Of a stretch of 64,000 nt of DNA, positions 31,946 through 40,495 are shown in pieces. Under the pieces are notes generated by a model. The model was not told the origin of the DNA, ran no database searches, and saw nothing but the letters and a program-made list of their open reading frames with translations. The translations under genes and the position numbers were made by a program. The DNA lies in assembly GCA_946539855.1 (NCBI GenBank), contig CAMNHV010000008.1:5960-69959 (forward strand). Direction: 5' to 3'. Numbering within the stretch: the stretch's first letter is position 1; every line of letters starts with the position of its first letter. The stretch comes from CAG-791 sp002449595 (GTDB taxonomy: Bacteria > Bacillota > Clostridia > Lachnospirales > Lachnospiraceae).

Positions 31946-34891
31946 TTAGTCGGTCTGCGCGGTCCTGCCGGTGTCGAAGATCGTCTCGCTGGCGAGCAGC
32001 TCTTCCTTCGTGGCGAGGCCAAAGTAATATTCCAGGACGGACTTCGTGATGTTCGCCGCGTAGTCCGAGGTATAGCCGTTGGCGATGCGCGTCGCGACCG
32101 CGACTTCCGGCGCGTCGTACGGCGCGAAGCAGACAAAGAGCGCGTGGTTCGGGCGCGTGTTGGTCTGCTGCGCGGTACCGGTCTTGCCGGCGACCTCGAC
32201 GGGGAAGTTCATGAAGTAGAGCTTGTCCTTCACGACTTCGCGCATGCCCTCCTGCAGGGCGGTCCAGCAGACGGGATCCATTTCGATGACGTTTTTCACC
32301 GACGGCTCCGCCTCCCGAAGGACGATGCCGCTGCTGTCGGACACGTGGTCGAGCAGCGTCAGGTTCAGGCACTCACCGCGGTTTGCGACCGTCGCGACGT
32401 AGCGCGCGAGGGAGACCGTCGTGAAGTTGTGGTTGCCCTGGCCGATCGCGCTTCGGACGGCGTCCTCCGTGGAGATCTGCGGCGCGGCTTCTTCGATCTC
32501 GATCCCGGTTTTGTCGCCGAGGCCGTACATCCGCGCATATTTACCCAGAATGGCGACGCCGGTGTCGGAATTGTAGACCGCGGACTTCTGTGTCCCGCCC
32601 TCAGATTCCGTTTCCGCTGTCGCTGCTTCCTCTTCCGTCTCCTGCGTCGTGGTCTCTGTATCCGCGGACTCTTCCGCGGGCGCCGTCTGTTCCTGCCCGA
32701 GCCGGTAGCCGAGCTCATAGAAGAACACGTTGCACGAGTTGTGGATCGCGCCCTGCACAGTGAGATTCCGGTGCGCCGCCGGGTAGACCCAGCACTTGGG
32801 CGCGGGATCGCCGAGCTTGTGGAAGATGCCGGTGCAGTCGATCATCTCGTCCGTGGTGATCACGCCCTCCTGCAGTCCCGCCGTGGCGGAGACCATCTTG
32901 AAGGTGGAACCGGGCGCCGTCTCCTGCAGCGTCGCGTAGTTGTAGAGCGGGCCGGACAGGTCCTCCCGCAGCTGGTCGTAGTAGTCAGAATCGACGCTTC
33001 CGGAGAGACGGTTATTGTCGAAGCTCGGGTAGCTGATGAGCGCGAGTACCTGCCCGCTCCCGGGATCGGTGATGACCATCGAGCCGGAGTAAGGGTCGAG
33101 GTTGAGCTGCGCCGGCGTGAGGTCCAGCTCCCTGATGCGGTTGCGCATGAACTCGTAGGAGCCGATGACGCCGCTCTCGAACTGCTCCCTTTCCGCGGTC
33201 GGCACGGTCACGAGCTTCTGCTCCATGAGGATGCGGCAGACCTGGTTGCCGGAGACGAGGTCCTGCAGGATCATGTAGTGCAGCACCTTCTTCTCGAATT
33301 CCTTATCCGTCAGCAGAAAAGCTTCCTGGTCCCGGATCATGGCTTCCAGCACCTGTGCGGTGTCGGAGTAGGCCCCCGGCATGCCGAGCGCGGTCACATC
33401 CACCCAGCCTTCCTCGATCGCGTGCGTGAGGAACTGAGTCATACTGATCGTCTCGTTCTTGTGCCAGTCGATATAGACCGGATCCTGCGCGTCCTCCAGG
33501 TCTCTCACGAGGATGCCGCGCTCTTCGAGCGTGTCGATATAGCCGGTCTCATAGATCTTGTATTCCTTCGGCAGCTCCTCGTAGGGTGTCTGCCGCTCGC
33601 GGATCTCCGCGCCGAGTTCGCTCAGGACCTGCTGTCTGTACTCTTCCATCGCCGCATGGACGGCGCGCTCGGTCTCGCCCGCCTCGTTCCCCGCCATGTG
33701 GGACAGGCTCACGACGTTGTTGCTGAAGACCGAGAAGTATACCTCGTAGATCGGAATGATCAGCGAGGAGCTCGACGTGTTCTCTGTGATCTCCATCTCG
33801 CGGACCGGACGGATCTTGGCGAGCAGGATCTCGGAGAGCTTCTTCTCGAGGATGTCGTATGCGGCCATCGTGAGGTCCTTGTCGATCGACAGATAGACGT
33901 CGTTTCCCGTCTGCGGGCTCACTTCGCCCTCGACGCCGAGCACTCTTCCGAGGTTGTCGACGTAGATCGTGCGGGATCCCTTTTTCCCATGCAGCTCGGA
34001 TTCGAAGGAGGCCTCGATCCCGGCCTTGCCGACGATATCCGTCGCCTCATAGGTAGGATCCTCCTGCGTCAGGGTCTCCAGCTCCTCCGTGGAGACGCGG
34101 CCCGTGTAGCCGAGGATCTGGGAGAAGTAGACGCTGTCGGGATAGCGGCGGACCGTGTCCTCCTCGATGGTGACGCCCTGGAGCGTGCCGCTGTTCTCCA
34201 TGATCGCGACGACCGTCTCCTCGTCCACGTCGAACGCGATCGGGGAGGCGACGTATTTCTGGTAGCTGTTGAGGCTGAGCAGCCAGCGGACGGTCGTCAG
34301 CTGCAGCTGCTTTAAAGGACTCTCAAGTTCTTCCGGTTTGATGCCGTACTGCTTCGCGAGATACGCCATGACTTCGTCCGGCGTCGACGTGCGCTCCGCG
34401 TAGGTCAGCTTGTCGATGGACAGACAGCCGTAGACGTCCGCGAGAAACCGCAGGTGCTGCCTGCCGCTTCTTCGGAAAAGGAAATTGCCGTACTCGCAGC
34501 TGATCCCGAAGTCGTCCGTCACCTCCCCGCCGTGCGACTCGATGATGTCGATCGTGCGGAGGATGACGTCGTTGATCGCGTCGTTCTTTTTCGAGCCGTT
34601 GTCGAAGACGTCGCGGATGACGACGGAGTAGGCGAGCTCGTTGTAGGCGAGCAGCTGCCCGTTCCGGTCGTAGATGTTGCCGCGCGTGCCGGGGATCGTG
34701 ACTTCTCTCTTAAGGCGCAGCTGGAAGGAGGTCAGGAACTCGTCGCCGCGGACGATCTGCAGGCCGAAGAGACGGTAGACGAGACCGCCGCACAGGATGA
34801 GGATCACGGCGATCATCAGGAAGACGCGTATGTTCAGTTTTTGAAAGAGCGCCTGCAGGTCGCGCAGGAACTTCTTTTTTCTCTTACGCAT
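31946..34891 (-). CDS. Penicillin-binding protein 2 (class B transpeptidase)
   Basis: This elongation-specific peptidoglycan crosslinker partners RodA. At 981 residues it is much longer than typical PBP2 (600-700), mainly from an extra region between the dimerisation and transpeptidase domains (about 370-560). After a single N-terminal membrane helix (about 20-40) comes PGTRGNIYDRNG near 55. The active Ser is in APGSTFKMV near 665, with SCN in HNSCNVFF near 715 and KTG in AGKTGTAQQ near 915. A Thr/Glu-rich stretch (about 730-770) is likely disordered and exposed. It lies between mreD and minC. Confidence 0.92.
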   Translation of the reverse strand: MRKRKKKFLRDLQALFQKLNIRVFLMIAVILILCGGLVYRLFGLQIVRGDEFLTSFQLRLKREVTIPGTRGNIYDRNGQLLAYNELAYSVVIRDVFDNGSKKNDAINDVILRTIDIIESHGGEVTDDFGISCEYGNFLFRRSGRQHLRFLADVYGCLSIDKLTYAERTSTPDEVMAYLAKQYGIKPEELESPLKQLQLTTVRWLLSLNSYQKYVASPIAFDVDEETVVAIMENSGTLQGVTIEEDTVRRYPDSVYFSQILGYTGRVSTEELETLTQEDPTYEATDIVGKAGIEASFESELHGKKGSRTIYVDNLGRVLGVEGEVSPQTGNDVYLSIDKDLTMAAYDILEKKLSEILLAKIRPVREMEITENTSSSSLIIPIYEVYFSVFSNNVVSLSHMAGNEAGETERAVHAAMEEYRQQVLSELGAEIRERQTPYEELPKEYKIYETGYIDTLEERGILVRDLEDAQDPVYIDWHKNETISMTQFLTHAIEEGWVDVTALGMPGAYSDTAQVLEAMIRDQEAFLLTDKEFEKKVLHYMILQDLVSGNQVCRILMEQKLVTVPTAEREQFESGVIGSYEFMRNRIRELDLTPAQLNLDPYSGSMVITDPGSGQVLALISYPSFDNNRLSGSVDSDYYDQLREDLSGPLYNYATLQETAPGSTFKMVSATAGLQEGVITTDEMIDCTGIFHKLGDPAPKCWVYPAAHRNLTVQGAIHNSCNVFFYELGYRLGQEQTAPAEESADTETTTQETEEEAATAETESEGGTQKSAVYNSDTGVAILGKYARMYGLGDKTGIEIEEAAPQISTEDAVRSAIGQGNHNFTTVSLARYVATVANRGECLNLTLLDHVSDSSGIVLREAEPSVKNVIEMDPVCWTALQEGMREVVKDKLYFMNFPVEVAGKTGTAQQTNTRPNHALFVCFAPYDAPEVAVATRIANGYTSDYAANITKSVLEYYFGLATKEELLASETIFDTGRTAQTD

Positions 34892-35426
34892 GTTCGCTTC
34901 TCTCCTGGCGTTTCTGGCTCTCGGTCTTCTCTCTCATGACCTTCCGGTAAAGGATCGAGAGCAGCGGGTACACGACGACGCCCGCCAGCAGCGTGCAGAC
35001 CATCTCGGGGATGATGCAGTTCGTGATGAAGAACCCGGCGATCATTCTCGCCCGGAACATGAATTCAAAAATGTAGCAGCAAAAACAGTACACAAAGTCG
35101 CTCACTTCGATGAGAAGGAGCGGGAACTTCAGGTCTTCGATGAAAAGAATACCGGTGAACCTGCCGCACAGATAGCCGGTCCAGGCAAAAAGCAGCGCGT
35201 GGAATCCGAGGAGAGGGCCAAAGCACACGTCGCAGAGGATCCCGGCGAAAAAGCCGAGAAAGATGCCCGCGGAGTCCCCGAGGAACAGGGAGAGCGAGAC
35301 GACCGCGATGATGAGGAGGTTCGGCCGGAAGGACAGGATGGACGAGCCCCGCAGCACCGCCGTCTGTATGACGAAACAGACCAGCACGACGAGCATGCCG
35401 ATGAGGAGGTTGACGAATCTTTTCAC
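34884..35426 (-). CDS. mreD: Rod shape-determining protein MreD
   Basis: This 180-residue membrane protein has about six helices and belongs to the elongasome. The region FRPNLLIIAVVSLSLFLGDSAGIFLGFFAG has the family's conserved pattern. It overlaps PBP2 by eight bases and mreC by four, so the genes are tightly coupled. Confidence 0.88.
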   Translation of the reverse strand: MKRFVNLLIGMLVVLVCFVIQTAVLRGSSILSFRPNLLIIAVVSLSLFLGDSAGIFLGFFAGILCDVCFGPLLGFHALLFAWTGYLCGRFTGILFIEDLKFPLLLIEVSDFVYCFCCYIFEFMFRARMIAGFFITNCIIPEMVCTLLAGVVVYPLLSILYRKVMREKTESQKRQERSEHA

Positions 35427-36325
35427 TTGCCGCTCTCCGTCTCTTCTTCGTCCGGGATGTCCTTGGTACGCAGGATCACGAGGACGGTGTCCAGATGCTC
35501 AAAATCAACGGCAGGGATCAGGTAGCCGGAACGGGTGATGTTGTTGTAGTCGCGGTGCGTGGTGGAGATGTAGCCGATCAGGATCCCGGGCAGGTACTTG
35601 TCGCTGATCCGGGAGGTGACGACCTTGTCGCCTTCGACGACGGCGCCCTCAGAGTCAACGAGCTGGGAGAACCGGATCATTCCTTCGGAGTAAAGCGTTA
35701 AGTCCCCGGAGACCATGAGATCATCCTGCGTGGACAGAACGCAGCCAGCGACGTTCGCGTTGTCGTTGATGATGGACTCGACGCGGGACCAGCCGGGTCC
35801 CGTCTTCGTGATGCGGCCGACGAGACCGCCGGACGCGATGACGTTCATGTCGACGGCGAGGCCGTCGTCCGAGCCCTTGTCGATGAGGAACGTGTGATAC
35901 CAGTTGCCGGGGTCCTTCGCGATGATGCGGGCGCCGGTCTTCTCGTACGAGACGTACTGCTGGTCGACGCGGTAGAGCTCCTGCAGGCGGCTGAGCTCAT
36001 AGCTCTGCTGCTGCAGCACGGACAGCTCGCTCTTCACGTCGTCGAGTTCGCTCCGCAGCGCGGCGTTCTCCTCGCGAAGGCTTCTCAGTTCCTTCACAGA
36101 CTGCGCGTGCTGGCGCAGCGCGCCGCCGACCGCGGTGACGCCCTCCTGGAACGGGATGACCACGTAGCCGGCCCCCGTGTCCGTCACGCCGTCGAGTGCG
36201 GCGGTGTTGAACGTCACGACAATCAGGATCACGCAGAGCGCGCTGATGAAAAGGATCCAGTACTTCGCCGGGATCTGGAATTTCTCTTCCTTGTCGATCT
36301 TCTCGATATTCGGGCCCTGACTCAT
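35423..36325 (-). CDS. mreC: Rod shape-determining protein MreC
   Basis: MreC is a bitopic protein that links MreB filaments to wall synthases and activates PBP2. The 300-residue protein has a membrane helix (about 23-45), a coiled coil (about 75-115, ELRSLREENAALRSELDDVKSEL) and a C-terminal beta-barrel region with VASGGLVGRITKTG near 165 and DKYLPGILIGYI near 250. It overlaps mreB and mreD by four bases each. Confidence 0.93.
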   Translation of the reverse strand: MSQGPNIEKIDKEEKFQIPAKYWILFISALCVILIVVTFNTAALDGVTDTGAGYVVIPFQEGVTAVGGALRQHAQSVKELRSLREENAALRSELDDVKSELSVLQQQSYELSRLQELYRVDQQYVSYEKTGARIIAKDPGNWYHTFLIDKGSDDGLAVDMNVIASGGLVGRITKTGPGWSRVESIINDNANVAGCVLSTQDDLMVSGDLTLYSEGMIRFSQLVDSEGAVVEGDKVVTSRISDKYLPGILIGYISTTHRDYNNITRSGYLIPAVDFEHLDTVLVILRTKDIPDEEETESGK

Positions 36326-37359
36326 TTCCCAAGTCCTTCGATCGTGTAGGCGAGCGAGCGGTACTGCGACTTGCGGATGACCTGCGAGATGCCGAGCGCG
36401 ACGCTGTTGACCGGGCTCTCCGCGAGATTGACGGCGAGACGGATCTCGTTGCTCATCTCCTGCGCGAGGCCCTCCTCCTGGGACGCGCCGCCCGTCAGGA
36501 ACAGGCCGTGCCGGTAAATATCAGCGGCGAGTTCCGGAGGCGTCCGCTCCAGGATCAGCTTGATGCTGTCCACGATCACGCGGAAGTTCTCCTTCAGGGA
36601 TTCCGATACGAAGTCGTGCGTGAGCGTGCGCTCCATCGGGAGCCCCGTCACGATATCGCGGCCGTAGACGACCGCCTTGCCCTCGTTCTGTGTGATGTCG
36701 TTGAAGGCGATGCGGACGCTCTCCGCCGTCTTCATGCCGATCACGAGGTTGAACTCGCGGCGCACGGCGCTCACGATCGAGGCGTCGAACACGTGGCCGC
36801 CGACCTTGATGATCCTCGACAGGACGATGCCGCCGAGCGAAAGGATCGAGATCTCCGTTGTGTCGTAGCCGACGTCGACGACGAGCACGCCCTGAGAGTT
36901 CTTGACGTCGATCCCCATGCCGAGGCCGTCGGCGATCGCCTTCTCCACCGCCATGATCTTGCGCGCGCGGATGCCCGCGTCGCGGACGAGGTCGTAGAAC
37001 GCCCTCTTCTCGACTTCCGTGACGTCCGTGGGGATCGCGATGAAGTAGTCGCCGGGGCGGAGCGGGCCGCCCTGCACTTCCTGCATGAAGGCTTTGAGGA
37101 GCTGCTCCATGTTGCGGATGTCCGCGATGACGCCGCTCGACATCGGCGCGGTGACGCTGATGTTCCCGGGCGCCTTCTCAAACATCTCATACGCGGCGTC
37201 GCCGTAGGCGATCATCCGCTTCTTGTTCTCGATGGCGATCATGTTCTTCTGGACCATGATCCGCTCGCCCGCGGAGCTGTAGATCTTGATATTGTTCGTC
37301 CCGAGGTCGATCGCGAAGGAGCCGCTCGAGACTAGATTTTTTCCTGATAATAGACCCAT
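36322..37359 (-). CDS. mreB: Actin-like rod shape protein MreB
   Basis: MreB filaments guide lateral wall synthesis. The 345-residue protein has the actin-fold ATPase motifs: phosphate 1 in FAIDLGTNNIKIY near residue 15, phosphate 2 in VVDVGYDTTEISI near 160 and the adenosine motif LTGGASQEEG near 290. The long N-terminal lead (MGLLSGKNLVSSG) could be a membrane-binding segment. It is somewhat divergent from Bacillus MreB and could be an Mbl-type paralogue. It follows radC by 62 bases. Confidence 0.92.
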   Translation of the reverse strand: MGLLSGKNLVSSGSFAIDLGTNNIKIYSSAGERIMVQKNMIAIENKKRMIAYGDAAYEMFEKAPGNISVTAPMSSGVIADIRNMEQLLKAFMQEVQGGPLRPGDYFIAIPTDVTEVEKRAFYDLVRDAGIRARKIMAVEKAIADGLGMGIDVKNSQGVLVVDVGYDTTEISILSLGGIVLSRIIKVGGHVFDASIVSAVRREFNLVIGMKTAESVRIAFNDITQNEGKAVVYGRDIVTGLPMERTLTHDFVSESLKENFRVIVDSIKLILERTPPELAADIYRHGLFLTGGASQEEGLAQEMSNEIRLAVNLAESPVNSVALGISQVIRKSQYRSLAYTIEGLGK

Positions 37360-37421
37360 GGCAAAACCTGTTTCACAGCGCCTTGCGGCGCATCAATGCT
37401 GCTAAAAAACTTACTGGTTGC

Positions 37422-38120
37422 TTATGTCGCGGCGCCCTCGTCTTCCGTAAGGATGCCGCTTTCTCTCATGCTGTGAAAGACGCCGTCCCCGATGATGATG
37501 TGATCGAGGAAGCGCATTCCCATCATGCCCGCGAGCTGAAGGATCACGCGTGTCACGTGAATATCCTCTTCACTCGGCGAGGGGTCCCCGCCGGGATGGT
37601 TGTGCATGAGAATGAATCCCGACGCGTCCTCCCGGACCGCGTGCCGGAAGACCTCGCGCGGGGATATGAGCGTCCGGTCCGAAGTTCCCACACTGAGCAG
37701 GACTTCGCGGATCAGAGAGAGCCTGTTTGTGAGGAGAAGGAGAAAAAGTTTTTCCTGTCTCTCATGTCTTAGCTCTTCCATATAACAGCCGGCGATGCTC
37801 CCGGGATCGGTGAAGCTCAGCTTCCGCTCTGCCCGCTCGCGCGTAAGACGCGCCGAGAGCTCCGTGATCGCGAGGAGCTTCACGGCACGGACTTCCCCGA
37901 TGCCGCGGATCTGCGTGAGATCCTTCAGGCTCAGCTCATAGAGAACCGACAGATCCTGTCTCCCCGGATGTCCCGTCTCAAGGATCTGCCTCGCCAGCTC
38001 AGTTGCATTCCTGCCGTCCGTCCCGGTCCGAAGGATCAGGGCGAGCAGCTCCGCGTTGGTCAGCGCCTGCGCGCCGCACTGCACGAACCGCTCGAACGGC
38101 TGCTCTTGTTTTTTGTCCAT
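37422..38120 (-). CDS. radC: RadC-family JAB-domain protein
   Basis: This 232-residue protein has an N-terminal helix-hairpin-helix pair (about 45-75, DLTQIRGIGEVRAVK) and a C-terminal JAB/MPN metalloprotease-like domain with the metal-binding motif HNHPGGDPSPSEED near residue 177. Despite its name its role in DNA repair is unproven. It is directly upstream of mreB and has the promoter of the cell-shape cluster. Confidence 0.93.
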   Translation of the reverse strand: MDKKQEQPFERFVQCGAQALTNAELLALILRTGTDGRNATELARQILETGHPGRQDLSVLYELSLKDLTQIRGIGEVRAVKLLAITELSARLTRERAERKLSFTDPGSIAGCYMEELRHERQEKLFLLLLTNRLSLIREVLLSVGTSDRTLISPREVFRHAVREDASGFILMHNHPGGDPSPSEEDIHVTRVILQLAGMMGMRFLDHIIIGDGVFHSMRESGILTEDEGAAT

Positions 38121-38164
38121 CGCCGCCTCTTTCCTCTCTCCGGACAGGGGCAGGGATGGTTCTC

Positions 38165-38193
38165 ATTTTATAGTGATGCAAAGGCGCGGTCAA
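38165..38193 (-). promoter_or_regulatory. Promoter of radC-mre cluster
   Basis: On the minus strand TTGACC (38188-38193) and TAAAAT (38165-38170) are 17 bases apart, about 45 bases before the radC ATG. GGAGAGAGG precedes the start. Confidence 0.65.
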
Positions 38194-38213
38194 GATTGAT
38201 TATACACCGCGAA

Positions 38214-39497
38214 CTACAGGGTGGTCAGGCCTTTGTCGAGCATGTACTGCAGCGTCTTCAGGATCCCGAATTTCACGTGCGGGAAGGTGAGGCCGCCCTG
38301 GAAAAACACGCTGTAAGGCTCGCGGATCGGGCCGTCCGCCGACAGCTCGATCGAGGCGCCGGAGACGAAGGCGCCGGCCGCCATGATGACCGGCGAGTCG
38401 TAGCCGGGCATGTCCCACGGCTCCGGGACGACGAAGCTGTCCACGGGGGACGCCGCCTGGATGCCCTGGCAGAACGCGATAACGGCGTTCGGATCATGGA
38501 AGGTGATCGCCTGGATGATGTCGTGGCGCTCCTCCTCAGAGGTCGGGAGCACGTCAAAGCCGAGCTTCTCGTAGCAGGCAGCCGCGAAGACCGCGCCCTT
38601 TAATGCGGCGGCGGTGACGACCGGCGCCAGGAAGAAGCCCTGGAACATGGACGGCAGGACTTCGAGCGTCGCGCCGACTTCCTTGCCGAGGCCCGGGGAG
38701 GTCAGGCGGACGGCGGCGTTCTCGATGCACTCTTTCGTGCCCGCGATGTACCCGCCGATCGGCGCGAGGCCGCCGCCGGGATTCTTGATGAGGGAGCCGA
38801 TGACCATGTCCGCGCCGACGTCAGAGGGCTCCTTGTCCTCCGTGAACTCGCCGTAGCAGTTGTCGACCATGCAGAGCACGTCGGGGCGAAGGTCCTTGAC
38901 AAAACGGATGCAGCCGCCGATCTCGTCTACGGAAAGCGTTTTTCTCTCCTGGTAGCCCTTCGAGCGCTGGATCGTGACGAGGTGGACCGCAGGGTCCTGC
39001 AGCGCCGCGCGGATGCCCTCAAAGTCGAAGGAGCTGTCCGGCAGCAGGTCGACCTGCGCGTAGCCGATGCCGTACTCCGCAAGCGACCCGCGGGACGGGC
39101 GGATGCCGATGACTTCTTCCAATGTGTCATAGGGCTTGCCTGCGGCGGACAAAAGGACCTGGCCGGGGCGAAGGTTGCTCATCAGTGCCAGCGCGAGCGC
39201 GTGCGTGCCGCAGGTGATCTGCGGGCGGACGAGCGCGTCCTCGGTGTGGAAATACGACGCGTAGGTGCGCTCCAGCGCCTCGCGCCCGATGTCGTCGTAG
39301 CCGTAGCCGGTCGTGCCCTTTAAGCAGGCTTCATTGACACGGGCTTCCTGCATCGCCTGAATGACGCGCAGCTGGCAGAGCTCCGCGTTCTCGTCGATCT
39401 TCTTGAAACGCTCCTCGAGGGAGGCAAGGACGGGCCGGGCGAACGCGAGGACGCGCTCGGAGATGCCCAGGGCCTTGTATTGTGCTTCTGTGGTCAT
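38214..39497 (-). CDS. Methionine gamma-lyase family protein (YnbB-like)
   Basis: This 427-residue PLP enzyme belongs to the family annotated as aluminium resistance or Met_gamma_lyase, found after miaA in Firmicutes. It has PQITCGTHALALAL near residue 95, a glycine-rich GTTGYGYDDIGREALE near 62 and the PLP lysine in IQRSKGYQERK near 185. It probably cleaves or interconverts a sulfur amino acid, but the substrate is not established. It is 21 bases downstream of miaA. Confidence 0.85.
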   Translation of the reverse strand: MTTEAQYKALGISERVLAFARPVLASLEERFKKIDENAELCQLRVIQAMQEARVNEACLKGTTGYGYDDIGREALERTYASYFHTEDALVRPQITCGTHALALALMSNLRPGQVLLSAAGKPYDTLEEVIGIRPSRGSLAEYGIGYAQVDLLPDSSFDFEGIRAALQDPAVHLVTIQRSKGYQERKTLSVDEIGGCIRFVKDLRPDVLCMVDNCYGEFTEDKEPSDVGADMVIGSLIKNPGGGLAPIGGYIAGTKECIENAAVRLTSPGLGKEVGATLEVLPSMFQGFFLAPVVTAAALKGAVFAAACYEKLGFDVLPTSEEERHDIIQAITFHDPNAVIAFCQGIQAASPVDSFVVPEPWDMPGYDSPVIMAAGAFVSGASIELSADGPIREPYSVFFQGGLTFPHVKFGILKTLQYMLDKGLTTL

Positions 39498-39518
39498 TGG
39501 TTGAAATACACCTCTTCT

Positions 39519-40487
39519 CTATTTGTAGTGTGTGCGAATCCGTTCGCAGAGGTCATCCGCGATCTCATCCGTGCCGGCGTATAAGCCGCGGTCGATCCAG
39601 ATGACGTCCTTCTCCTGCTTCAGCCAGGTGAGCTGGCGCTTCGCGAAGTGCCGCGTGCCGGTCTTGATCCGCTCGACCGCCTCGGGGAGCGTGCATTCTC
39701 CCTGCAGGTACGCCGCGGTCTCCTTGTAGCCGAGGCCCTGCATCGAGACCGCCGTCCGCGGGACGCCGGCTTCGAGAAGCCGCTCGACTTCTTCGACGAG
39801 GCCGTTCTCCACCATGCGGTCGACGCGCAGGTCGATCCTGCGGTAGAGCTCCTCGCGGTCCATCGTCAGCGCGAAGTACAGGTGGTCGTAGACCGGAGGT
39901 CGCGCCCGCTCCTGCCCGTTGTGCTCGGAGATCCGCTGGCCGGTCTGGTGGAAGTACTCCAGTGCGCGCACGAGGCGCTTGACGTTGTTCGGGTGGATCG
40001 CCTCAGCGGAGGCAGGGTCGCACGCCTTCAGCTGTTCGTAGAGCTGCGCGAGGCCCTCCGGCGTCTTCGCCTGCTCGTAGCAGGCCTCCCGGTAGGTGGT
40101 GTCGGTCTCCGTCTCTGTGAACTGCGTGCCGTACAGCAGCGCCCGGATGTAGAAGCCGGTGCCGCCGGTCACAAAGGGGAGCAGCCCTTCGCGATGAGCG
40201 GCCTCGATGGCGGCGGAAGCTTTTTTCTGAAATAGAAAGACGTTCCACTCGTCCTCCGGGTCCGCGATGTCGATCAGCGCGTGCGGGACGCCCCGCATCT
40301 CCTCTTCGGTCACCTTCGCGGAGCCGATATCCATGCCGCGGTAGACCTGCATGGAGTCCGCGGAGATCACGGAGCCGTGAAGGCGCAGGGACAGCTCGAC
40401 GGCGAGATCGCTCTTGCCGGAGGCCGTCGGCCCGCCGATCACGATGAGGGGCAGGCGCGCCAGGTTTTCAGTCCGTGCTTCGTTCAT
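39519..40487 (-). CDS. miaA: tRNA dimethylallyltransferase
   Basis: MiaA adds a dimethylallyl group to A37 of tRNAs reading codons that start with U; MiaB then methylthiolates the same base. I chose the start at 40487 after AAGGAG. The 322-residue protein has a P-loop in VIGGPTASGKSDLA near residue 16, the DSMQVYRGMDIGSAK segment near 40 and HFAKRQLTWLKQ near 285. It is in the same operon as miaB, which here is fused to pepT. Confidence 0.95.
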   Translation of the reverse strand: MNEARTENLARLPLIVIGGPTASGKSDLAVELSLRLHGSVISADSMQVYRGMDIGSAKVTEEEMRGVPHALIDIADPEDEWNVFLFQKKASAAIEAAHREGLLPFVTGGTGFYIRALLYGTQFTETETDTTYREACYEQAKTPEGLAQLYEQLKACDPASAEAIHPNNVKRLVRALEYFHQTGQRISEHNGQERARPPVYDHLYFALTMDREELYRRIDLRVDRMVENGLVEEVERLLEAGVPRTAVSMQGLGYKETAAYLQGECTLPEAVERIKTGTRHFAKRQLTWLKQEKDVIWIDRGLYAGTDEIADDLCERIRTHYK

Positions 40488-40495
40488 GCGGCTCC

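Noticed and set aside
32144..34315. Long antisense open frame (723 codons) over the PBP2 gene
   Set aside because: It is a shadow of the transpeptidase coding sequence and has no domain signature.
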